DNA of 6,544 nucleotides from NCBI GenBank assembly GCA_021786915.1, contig JAJYMP010000776.1, positions 1 to 6,544 on the forward strand, read 5' to 3'. This stretch comes from Chloroflexota bacterium (GTDB taxonomy: Bacteria > Chloroflexota > Limnocylindria > Limnocylindrales > CSP1-4). The notes under the pieces are model-generated. The model saw only the letters and a list, made by a program, of their open reading frames with translations. It made no database searches and was not told where the DNA came from. Made by a program: the position numbers and the translations under genes. This document shows, one piece after another, positions 1 to 5,745 of this stretch. Every line of letters begins with the position of its first letter. The stretch's first letter is position 1.

Positions 1-1
1 C

Positions 2-664
2 ACGAACAACCCGTACCGGTCCCTCCCGCGCTGGCTCAACGAGGGCGTCGCGGTCTACCAGTCCGAGGGCAACACAACCCAGTATCGCGGGCAGGTGCAG
101 GACGCCGTGGCCTCCGGCGACCTGCTGCCGCTGACGGCGCTCGGCTGGCAGTTCCCGACCGATCCGCAGAAGACCGTCCTCGCGTACGCGGAGTCGGTGT
201 CCGCCGTCGACTACATCGTCCGGACGTACACCAGGGCCGCCCTGGTCAAGCTGATCCTCGCCTACAAGAACGGCCCCACCGACGACGAGGCGATGACCGA
301 GGCGATCGGCAAGGGCATGGCCGCCTTCCAGACGGAGTGGTACCAGTCGATCGGCGCCAGCGCCCCCTCGCAGTTCGGCCCGCAGCCCGCACCGTCCGGG
401 CCGCTCCCGTCAGGCTGGACCGGCCCGGCCGCGACGCAGGGCCCGGCCGCGTCTGCCGGGGCTGTCGCGGGCGGATCGCCCGATGCCGCGGCAAACGCCA
501 CGCCCACGCCCACGCCGGCTGGTTCCGCAGCCGCCGCCCCCGCGTCGAACGACGCCGGCAGCTCCAACAGCGACCTCGTGCTCGTCCTCGGCGCGCTCGT
601 CGTGGTGGCCGCGGCGGTGCTCGCCGGCATCGTGCTCGCCGGCAGGCGGGCCGCCTCACCGTGA
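2..664 (+). CDS. Peptidase MA-like membrane-anchored metalloprotease, C-terminal part (5' truncated)
   Basis: The reading frame is open from the left edge, so the start and the expected HExxH zinc motif lie upstream of the window; 220 residues are visible. Near the beginning is LPRWLNEGVAVYQ (visible residues 8-20). This matches the downstream motif of gluzincin-type MA-like peptidases, in which the Glu (residue 14) is the third zinc ligand after HExxH. Further family-like sequence follows: an AYAESVSAVDYIV helix (61-73) and a final helix near 84-118 ending in TEWYQSIGA. A Pro/Ala/Gly/Thr-rich, probably disordered linker (about 119-190, with a TPTPTP run) leads to one hydrophobic segment (191-213) and a short RR tail. 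I infer an extracytoplasmic protease domain held by a C-terminal membrane anchor. Its substrate is unknown. The stop overlaps the GTG start of the next gene by 4 nt, indicating translational coupling. An inactive homologue cannot be excluded because HExxH is not visible. Confidence 0.82.
   Translation, partial: TNNPYRSLPRWLNEGVAVYQSEGNTTQYRGQVQDAVASGDLLPLTALGWQFPTDPQKTVLAYAESVSAVDYIVRTYTRAALVKLILAYKNGPTDDEAMTEAIGKGMAAFQTEWYQSIGASAPSQFGPQPAPSGPLPSGWTGPAATQGPAASAGAVAGGSPDAAANATPTPTPAGSAAAAPASNDAGSSNSDLVLVLGALVVVAAAVLAGIVLAGRRAASP
500..517 (+). repeat. Short Thr-Pro coding tandem repeat (3 units)
   Basis: Three near-identical 6-nt units (ACGCCC, ACGCCC, ACGCCG) encode TPTPTP in the disordered linker of the peptidase, just before the C-terminal membrane anchor. 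This is a low-complexity stalk element, not a mobile or regulatory repeat. The array is short and may be only compositional. Confidence 0.5.
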
Positions 665-1431
665 CCGCCGTCGCAGGCCGGATCCGCGCGATCCCCACCT
701 GGCAGCTGACGCTCGGTCTGGCGCTGCTCGCGCTCGGCTTCCTGGTCGCCGCCCAGATGGCCGCCGAGGGGCCGCGGGTCCGATACACGAGCCAAGAGCG
801 CACGCCTTTGGTCGAGACGGTCCAGGACCTCCAGGCACAGCAGGACCAGCTCAAGCAGCAGGTGCTCGACCTCCGGTCCGCGATCCAGAAGCTCGAGGCC
901 GCAGGCGAAGGCGGCGCGGTCGTCACCCAGCAGCTCAACGACCAGCTCCAGAAGGCGCGAATCGCCGCGGGTCTAGTGGCGATGACGGGGCCGGGACTCG
1001 TGATCCAGCTCTCGGACTCCACCCAGCCCGTCCCGGCCGACGGCAACGAGCAGGACTACCTCGTGTCGGGCAACGACGTGCTCACGGTGGTCGACCAGGT
1101 GTGGGCCGCCGGCGCCGAGGGGGTCTCGATCAACGGCGAGCGTGTCACGGTCTCGACGGCGGTCGTGGACATCGGCGGCTCCGTGGTCGTGAACGGCGCC
1201 TACGTCGCGGCGCCCTACCAGATCAGCGCCATCGGGCCGGCCACGATGTTCGACACCTTGACGCACCAGCAGGGGTTCGTCGACTTCGTCCGGTCGCGCG
1301 GCGAGGCGTTCGGGATCGGCGTCTCCTACGCCACCCCGGACCACGTGGACCTGCCGGCCTACGCGGGCTCCATGAACCTTCGATACGGGGTGGCGGCCCC
1401 GTCGGCCTCGCCCTCAGCGGGGATCCCCTGA
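661..1431 (+). CDS. DUF881 family membrane-anchored coiled-coil protein (first of tandem pair)
   Basis: This 256-residue protein starts at a GTG that overlaps the upstream stop (GTGA). The frame is open further upstream, but this start is chosen because a short basic N-terminus and a single membrane anchor (about residues 15-32) follow directly. An AGGCGGG stretch (644-650) could serve as a ribosome site. After the anchor comes a Gln/Leu-rich coiled coil (about 48-100), then the DUF881 core. Recognisable parts of the core are the glycine-rich strand TGPGLVIQLSDS (109-120), WAAGAEGVSINGERV (148-162), the APYQISAIG segment (184-192) and a conserved-looking LPAYAG near the end (231-236). Topology should be N-in, C-out. 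DUF881 proteins occur in Gram-positive and related bacteria, often near division or envelope genes, but no biochemical role is established. Coupling to a surface protease suggests an envelope job; that is inference. Family assignment is confident, function is not. Confidence 0.88.
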   Translation: MTAVAGRIRAIPTWQLTLGLALLALGFLVAAQMAAEGPRVRYTSQERTPLVETVQDLQAQQDQLKQQVLDLRSAIQKLEAAGEGGAVVTQQLNDQLQKARIAAGLVAMTGPGLVIQLSDSTQPVPADGNEQDYLVSGNDVLTVVDQVWAAGAEGVSINGERVTVSTAVVDIGGSVVVNGAYVAAPYQISAIGPATMFDTLTHQQGFVDFVRSRGEAFGIGVSYATPDHVDLPAYAGSMNLRYGVAAPSASPSAGIP

Positions 1432-2105
1432 TGGGCCGGGGGAGGGGACCGCTCGCCGTCGGGCTCGTGCTCGCGATCCTGGGGTTCCTCGTGGTGGCCC
1501 AGCTCCGCTCGCAGGCGCAGGCCCAGGGCCTCGCCCAGCTGTCCGTCCAGGACCTGACCGAGCTCGTCGCGAACGTCACCTCGCGCAACAACCAGCTGCG
1601 CGAGGAGATCCAGACCCTCCAGGCCCAGCAGGAGTCCCTTGCGAGCGCCGTCCAGCGCGGCGACACCTCGTCATCCCAGGTGCGCTCCGACCTGACCCAC
1701 ATCCTGGCCTGGTCGGGCTCACTGGGCGTGACCGGCGCCGGCGTCCAGGTCACGGTCAACGGCGCCCTGCCCGGGACGGCGGTCGGGCAGCTGATCAACG
1801 AACTGCTCAACGCGGGCGCCGAGGCCATCGCCGTCAACGGGACTCGCATCGTGCCGGGGGTCGTGGTGACCGGCGACCCGGACCACCTGCTGATCGCGGG
1901 CCAGCCGCTCAACGAGCCGCTCGTGCTCGTGGCTGTGGGCCAGCAGGAGACCCTCGCGGGCTCGCTCTCGCGCGCCGGGGGTCTCATCGCGCAGTTCACG
2001 GCGCAGTTCCCGGAGGTGCAGGTCACGGTCGTGCCGCAGGACTACGTGGCGGTGCCCGCCTCGACCCGGAACCAGGCGCCGGTCCTCGGGCGGCCGATGC
2101 TCTAG
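1431..2105 (+). CDS. DUF881 family membrane-anchored coiled-coil protein (second of tandem pair)
   Basis: This 224-residue protein starts at an ATG sharing one base with the previous stop (TGATG), so reinitiation is the likely mode of translation. A short Arg/Gly N-terminus is followed by one membrane segment (about 7-24). A coiled coil (about 38-75, with NNQLREEIQTLQAQQ) comes next, then the DUF881 core: TGAGVQVTVNG (101-111), LLNAGAEAIAVNGTRI (125-140) and LNEPLVLVAVG (160-170). It ends with a VPQDYVAVPA stretch (201-210). It is a diverged paralogue of the preceding gene: the order anchor, coiled coil, G-rich strand, AGAE(G/A)(V/I)(S/A)(I/V)NG is the same. However, the segment between the G-rich strand and the helix before AGAEA is about 15 residues shorter. 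A homo- or heteromeric complex of the two through their coiled coils is plausible but unproven. Confidence 0.87.
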   Translation: MGRGRGPLAVGLVLAILGFLVVAQLRSQAQAQGLAQLSVQDLTELVANVTSRNNQLREEIQTLQAQQESLASAVQRGDTSSSQVRSDLTHILAWSGSLGVTGAGVQVTVNGALPGTAVGQLINELLNAGAEAIAVNGTRIVPGVVVTGDPDHLLIAGQPLNEPLVLVAVGQQETLAGSLSRAGGLIAQFTAQFPEVQVTVVPQDYVAVPASTRNQAPVLGRPML

Positions 2106-2209
2106 CGGGCGGACGGGGCCTCTGACGTCCTGGCCCGGGACGCGGCAACGGCACCCCGATCACGCGCCAGCCCGACCCCCGCCGACGCCCTCTGCTACCC
2201 TCGGCCGCG
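2106..2209. other. Intergenic region between the DUF881 and DUF951 operons
   Basis: This 104-bp spacer is the only substantial non-coding stretch between + strand genes. Its right end carries an extended -10-like element (annotated separately). Its left part holds a weak 5-bp inverted repeat (GGGCC at 2116-2120, GGCCC at 2132-2136) with an 11-nt loop and no T-run, too weak to call a terminator. No tRNA-like, riboswitch-like or small ORF signal was recognised. Confidence 0.6.
2193..2201 (+). promoter_or_regulatory. Extended -10 promoter element, probable leaderless start for DUF951
   Basis: TGCTACCCT matches the extended -10 pattern TGnTAnnnT, with TACCCT as the hexamer (2196-2201). The ATG of the DUF951 gene begins 8 nt after its last base, which is where transcription usually starts. 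The sequence between is GC-rich with no purine-rich ribosome site. Together these suggest that transcription begins at or within a base or two of the start codon (leaderless mRNA). No convincing -35 box is visible about 17 nt upstream. This is an inference from pattern and spacing only. Confidence 0.5.
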
Positions 2210-2449
2210 ATGTCAGGCACCCCCGTCACGGCGCTCTACCTCGGCGACGTCGTGCGCCTGCGCCGCGCCCACCCGTGCGGCTCGGACACGTGGCTCGTCG
2301 ATCGGCTCGGCGCGGACATCGGCCTGCGCTGCCTGGGCTGCGGCCGCCACGTCCTGCTCGAGCGCCCGGCCCTCGAGCGGCGCCTGGCTGCGTTCGTCAG
2401 CCGCGGGGATCCTGTGATCAGCGCCGCGGTGGCGCCCAGGCGGCCGTGA
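2210..2449 (+). CDS. DUF951 family small Cys-containing protein
   Basis: This 79-residue protein is recognised as DUF951 from its characteristic sequence: YLGDVVRLRRAHPCGSDTW (residues 10-28), then GADIGLRCLGCGRHVLLER (34-52). The family is normally about 60-70 residues, so this member has a slightly longer C-terminal tail after the LERRLAAFVSR helix. Conserved-looking His21/Cys23 and Cys41/Cys44/His47 form an HxC...CxxCxxH arrangement that could bind a metal; this is inference, not established. A basic, compact, SH3-like fold is plausible for nucleic-acid contact, again unproven. The start is fixed by the promoter-like element just upstream and by the family's usual N-terminus a few residues before the conserved GD. 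The gene leads a + strand run in which its stop overlaps the GTG of the next gene by 4 nt. Cellular function is unknown. Confidence 0.9.
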   Translation: MSGTPVTALYLGDVVRLRRAHPCGSDTWLVDRLGADIGLRCLGCGRHVLLERPALERRLAAFVSRGDPVISAAVAPRRP

Positions 2450-4065
2450 CGGCCGGCGAGGTCCGCACCGGGGGCATCACCGGCAACGGCAACGCCAACG
2501 GCAACGGCACTGGGCCGGAGGCCGAGGCGGGCGCGCTTGAGGTCTTCCGCAACCGACCGTTCCTGCTGCTCTGGCTCAGCCAGGTGTTCACGCAGATCGG
2601 CGGCAACATGGTGCTGTTCGGCCTGACCGTCATCGTGCGCAGCACGACCAATTCGAACACCGCGGTCAGCGTGCTGATCCTCTCGTTCCTCGGCCCGGCG
2701 GTCCTGTTCTCGGCGGTCGCGGGAGTCTACGTCGACCGGCTCGACAAGCGCTTCGTGCTCGTCGGCACCAACCTTCTGCGGGCGGGCATGTTCGTGCTGC
2801 TGTGGGTGGCGCAGTCTGCCTTGCCGCTGATCCTGCTGCTCAACGCGCTGGTCTCGACGGTCACGGTCTTCTTCGCGCCGGCCGAGGCCTCGATGATCCC
2901 GCAGCTCGTGCCGCGCAAGCAGCTCGTCGCCGCGAACGGGATCTTCACGATCACCCTCAACGCGGCGTTCGCGGTCGGGTACGCGCTCCTCGGCTCCATC
3001 GTGGTCACGCTGGCCGGCGCGCCGGGGCTGCTGATCGTCGTGGCGGTGTTCTACCTGGTCGCCGCCGTGTTCTGCTGGTGGCTGCCGCCGGCCCCGGCCA
3101 CGAGCGCCGACCGGCCTGAGGGCGAGCGGACCGCCGACAGGATCGCGGCCGCCGCCATGGACTCGACATTCGGCCAGCTGCGCGAGGGCATCGCCTATAT
3201 CCGGCTCAACCGCGCGATCAGCTGGTCGCTCGTCTACCTCGGGATCGCCGCCTCGCTGGTCGGCGTCCTGGGCGTGCTGGGACCCGACTTCGCGCAGTCG
3301 GCGCTCGGGCTCGAGGCCAAGGACTTCGCGGTCGTCGTCCTGCCGCTCGGCTTCGGCATCGTGACCGGGATCCTGGTCCTCAACTCGTGGGGCCACCTCA
3401 TCCCGCGCCGCCGGATCATCGAGGTGGGTCTCGTGGCGCTGGGCATCTTCGTGGTGCTCATCGTGTCCGTGGGGCCGGTCTCGCGGCTCCTCCAGCGGGC
3501 TGAGCAGGCCGCGGGGCTCCCGTCGCTCGCCGACTTCAGCAGCCTGCTCTCGATCGTGGTGTTCATTGCGCTCCTCGCCGGCGTCGCGTACGCCTTCGTC
3601 GCGATCCCCGCGCAGACGCAGCTCCAGGAGGAGTTGCCGGAGGACGTTCGCGGCCGCGTGTTCGGCGTCCTGAACATGCTCGTGTCGACGGCCAGCTTCC
3701 TGCCGATCATCATCGTCGGGCCCCTGTCGGACTTCCTCGGCACGACGAACGTGCTGTACATCGTGGGCCTGGGCATCACGCTCTCGGGCGTGGTGTCCAT
3801 CGTCCGGCGCGGGCCCCTCAAGCCGGCCGAGGCCCGCGCCACCGCGACCGGCCCGGCCACCCCCGCCGGACTCGATCCGGTCGCCGTCGCCGTGGCGACG
3901 GAGCTCGGGGTGAGCGAGCGGCGCGCGGGCGAGCGGCGGCTCGCGGCGCACGCCCGGCCGACCGACGGCACGGCGGGAGGCGATCCCGATCTCGCTGCTG
4001 CGGGCGTCGCCCCCGCCGAGAGCGGCCGCGGGGACCCGGACTCGGAGGAGCCGCAGGGGGAATGA
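2446..4065 (+). CDS. MFS transporter, EntS/MFS_3-type exporter with extended tails
   Basis: This is a 539-residue, 12-segment major facilitator. Start chosen: the GTG at 2446 overlapping the DUF951 stop (GTGA); the frame is open further upstream but those codons lie inside DUF951. A disordered Gly/Asn-rich head (1-30) precedes FRNRPFLLLWLSQVFTQIGG (34-53), the typical start of MFS_3 exporters. MFS motif A appears as GVYVDRLDKR (93-102) between TM2 and TM3. Hydrophobic segments lie near 38-58, 75-97, 106-123, 127-147, 169-189, 193-212, 258-279, 293-315, 324-342, 367-389, 405-427 and 433-453. LQEELPEDVRGRVFG (393-407) matches the family signature before TM11. Related proteins export siderophores (EntS) or macrolides, probably by proton exchange; the substrate here cannot be predicted. 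An 85-residue Ala/Gly/Pro-rich hydrophilic C-tail (about 455-539) makes it longer than the usual 400-430 residues. It is followed, with a 4-nt overlap, by an amidohydrolase. Confidence 0.88.
   Translation: MTAGEVRTGGITGNGNANGNGTGPEAEAGALEVFRNRPFLLLWLSQVFTQIGGNMVLFGLTVIVRSTTNSNTAVSVLILSFLGPAVLFSAVAGVYVDRLDKRFVLVGTNLLRAGMFVLLWVAQSALPLILLLNALVSTVTVFFAPAEASMIPQLVPRKQLVAANGIFTITLNAAFAVGYALLGSIVVTLAGAPGLLIVVAVFYLVAAVFCWWLPPAPATSADRPEGERTADRIAAAAMDSTFGQLREGIAYIRLNRAISWSLVYLGIAASLVGVLGVLGPDFAQSALGLEAKDFAVVVLPLGFGIVTGILVLNSWGHLIPRRRIIEVGLVALGIFVVLIVSVGPVSRLLQRAEQAAGLPSLADFSSLLSIVVFIALLAGVAYAFVAIPAQTQLQEELPEDVRGRVFGVLNMLVSTASFLPIIIVGPLSDFLGTTNVLYIVGLGITLSGVVSIVRRGPLKPAEARATATGPATPAGLDPVAVAVATELGVSERRAGERRLAAHARPTDGTAGGDPDLAAAGVAPAESGRGDPDSEEPQGE
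2482..2511 (+). repeat. Imperfect hexanucleotide tandem repeat encoding Gly-Asn
   Basis: Five consecutive 6-nt units based on GGCAAC (third unit GCCAAC, fifth GGCACT) encode residues 13-22, GNGNANGNGT, in the disordered N-terminal head of the MFS transporter. Such arrays can change length by slippage without breaking the frame, because each unit is two codons. It is probably a low-complexity cytoplasmic head with no catalytic role. Confidence 0.6.
4044..4050 (+). promoter_or_regulatory. Shine-Dalgarno-like site for the amidohydrolase gene
   Basis: GGAGGAG lies inside the last codons of the MFS gene, 11 nt before the ATG at 4062. A second purine-rich stretch, AGGGGGA (4055-4061), abuts the start. 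The first match is strong and its spacing acceptable. It supports the ATG that overlaps the MFS stop (ATGA) as the true start, with translational coupling plus independent ribosome binding. Confidence 0.55.
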
Positions 4066-5714
4066 CCGCGGCCCCCGATCTGGTCGTCCTGGGGCGGATC
4101 GCCACGCTCGCCGGAGAGGAGGGCCCGGGCTGGGTCGAGGGGCTTGCCGTCCGGGACGGGCGCGTGGCAGGGGCCGGCTCTCGCGCCGACGTCGAGGCGC
4201 TGGCGGGCCCCGGCACGCGGCGGCTCGAGCTGGCGCCCGGCGAGGCGGCGATCCCCGGGCTCACCGACGCCCATCTCCACCTGGCGTCCGCCGCGATGGC
4301 GCGCCGCGCCGTGGACCTTGCAGGGACGGTCTCGGTCGAGGACCTTGCCGCGCGTGTCCGGGCGTTCGCCCAGTCGCACCCTGGCGCCGCGTGGATCGAG
4401 GGCGGCGGCTGGGACGCGGACGCGCTGGGACGCTGGCCGACCGCCGACGACCTCGAGCGGGCCGCGCCGGGCCGGCGCGTCGCAGTCTGGGCCCACGACC
4501 ACCACGCGCTGCTCGCGAGTTGGCGGGCGCTTGCGGAGGCTGGAATCGATGACGCGCGGAGCGATCCCGACGGGGGCTTCATCCGACGCGACGAGGCGGC
4601 CCGCGCCACGGGCGTCCTCCACGAGGTCGCCGCGAGCCTCGTCGGCAGGCTGGTCTCGCCCGCGGACGCGGCCGCGACCGCCGATGCGATCGACGCCCTC
4701 GCGTCAGACCTCGTCGGGCTGGGCGTGGTGGCCGTCCACGATCCGGGCGGGCTGGCGCCCGCGGCCGGGCTCGCCGGAGCGATCGCGGCGTACCGGGGTC
4801 TGGCCGCGGCAGGACGGCTCCGCGTGCGCACCCACGCATGCGTTCGACCCGAGCAGCTCGAGGCGGCCATCGCCGAGGGGCTGCGCTCAGGCTCGCCGCT
4901 CGGTCCGGACCCCCTCGGCCGCCTGCGGCTCGGCTGGCTCAAGACCTTTGCCGACGGGTCGCTCGGCTCCCGGACCGCGGCCCTGCTGCGGCCGCTCGAC
5001 CCGCTCCCCGGCGAGCCGGACCCGCCCAACGGCGGCTACGGCGTCTGGCTGACGCCGCCGGCAGAGCTGCGCGAGCAGGCCGGGCGCGCCGCGGCGGCCG
5101 GGATCGCGACCCAGATCCACGGCATCGGCGACGCGGCGGTGCGGGCGGCGCTCGACGCCCTGGCACCCACCTCGGGCGCCACGCCGCTCATGCCCCGGGT
5201 CGAGCACGCCCAGCTCGTGTCGGTCGCAGACGTGCCGAGGTTCGCGGCGCTGGGGATCGCGGCATCGATGCAGCCGGTCCACGTCCGCTCGGACGCCGGC
5301 AAGGCGCGCCGGCTGTGGGGCGCCCGTGCGGAGGCGCGGGGGTATGCGCTCGCGGCGATCGCCCGCAGCGGTGCCGTCCTCGCGGCGGGGACTGATGCCC
5401 CGGTGGAGCCCGCGGACCCGTGGCCGGGGGTCGCCTGCGCTGTCACCCGCGCCGCGCCGGACTGGGCGCCCGGCACCCCCGCGTTCGGCCCGCAGAACGC
5501 GCTCGACCTGTGGGCGTCGCTTCGAGCGTGGTGCGTTGGGCCCGCGGTCGCGGCGGGGGAGCGCGACCGGGGGAGGCTGGTCCCGGGTCAGCGCGCGGAC
5601 GTCGTGGTGCTGCCCGCGGCGGCCCTCGCGGAGCCCGTCGAGGTGGGTGGCGCCCTCTGGCACGCCCGGCCGAGGCTGGTGCTGATGGACGGTGTGGTCG
5701 TGGCCGGCGGCTGA
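4062..5714 (+). CDS. Amidohydrolase family 3 protein, YtcJ-like metal-dependent hydrolase
   Basis: This 550-residue cytoplasmic enzyme has the full layout of the Amidohydro_3 family. An N-terminal beta-sandwich part (1-60) leads to the metal-binding IPGLTDAHLHL (64-74; His71, His73). A TIM-barrel follows with WIEGGGWD (111-118), AHDHHALLAS (144-153), LKTFADGSLGSRTA (293-306, with Lys294 as a possible bridging lysine), QIHGIGDAAV (351-360; His353), RVEHAQLV (379-386; His382) and GTDAPVEPADPW (443-454; Asp445). The C-terminal sandwich closes with LVPGQRADVVVLP (506-518). All expected metal ligands appear present, so it is probably active. Known relatives hydrolyse N-substituted formamides or other amide or cyclic C-N bonds; its own substrate is unknown. 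No signal peptide is seen. The start ATG overlaps the exporter stop by 4 nt, so exporter and hydrolase are likely made together. The length is normal for the family. Confidence 0.9.
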   Translation: MTAAPDLVVLGRIATLAGEEGPGWVEGLAVRDGRVAGAGSRADVEALAGPGTRRLELAPGEAAIPGLTDAHLHLASAAMARRAVDLAGTVSVEDLAARVRAFAQSHPGAAWIEGGGWDADALGRWPTADDLERAAPGRRVAVWAHDHHALLASWRALAEAGIDDARSDPDGGFIRRDEAARATGVLHEVAASLVGRLVSPADAAATADAIDALASDLVGLGVVAVHDPGGLAPAAGLAGAIAAYRGLAAAGRLRVRTHACVRPEQLEAAIAEGLRSGSPLGPDPLGRLRLGWLKTFADGSLGSRTAALLRPLDPLPGEPDPPNGGYGVWLTPPAELREQAGRAAAAGIATQIHGIGDAAVRAALDALAPTSGATPLMPRVEHAQLVSVADVPRFAALGIAASMQPVHVRSDAGKARRLWGARAEARGYALAAIARSGAVLAAGTDAPVEPADPWPGVACAVTRAAPDWAPGTPAFGPQNALDLWASLRAWCVGPAVAAGERDRGRLVPGQRADVVVLPAAALAEPVEVGGALWHARPRLVLMDGVVVAGG

Positions 5715-5722
5715 CCGCCCGC

Positions 5723-5738
5723 GGGGCCAACTGGCCCT
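5723..5738. terminator. Possible bidirectional terminator hairpin between convergent genes
   Basis: GGGCC (5724-5728) and GGCCC (5733-5737) form a perfect 5-bp GC stem with an AACT loop, extendable by one G-T pair. It lies in the 31-bp gap between the convergent amidohydrolase and methyltransferase genes. There is no T-run on either side, so it is not a classical intrinsic terminator. GC-rich bacteria often use such tail-less hairpins, but a chance inverted repeat is also possible at this GC content. Confidence 0.35.
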
Positions 5739-5745
5739 CGGGGCT

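Noticed and set aside
337..660. Upstream extension of the first DUF881 gene into the peptidase gene
   Set aside because: The added residues are Arg-rich and read the peptidase linker out of frame. The GTG at 661 gives a normal short N-terminus before the membrane anchor.
483..1430. Upstream extension of the second DUF881 gene
   Set aside because: The extension is an Arg/Pro-rich shadow of the previous genes. The ATG at 1431 directly precedes the membrane anchor and overlaps the previous stop.
2116..2136. Inverted repeat after the second DUF881 gene as a terminator
   Set aside because: The stem is only 5 bp with an 11-nt loop and no T-run; this is expected by chance at this GC content.
2236..3951. 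571-residue minus-strand open frame antisense to the MFS gene
   Set aside because: Its translation is dominated by Arg, Asp, Glu, His and Gln with no domain-like pattern, as expected opposite a hydrophobic GC-rich gene. The + strand frame has clear MFS motifs.
3234..4622. 462-residue minus-strand open frame spanning the MFS/amidohydrolase junction
   Set aside because: It is low-complexity and Arg/Pro/Ser-rich, and it crosses two well-supported + strand genes. High GC removes stop codons and creates such shadows.
5718..5725. CCCGCGGG palindrome next to the convergent hairpin
   Set aside because: An 8-bp GC palindrome is common by chance in such GC-rich DNA, and it overlaps the better hairpin.
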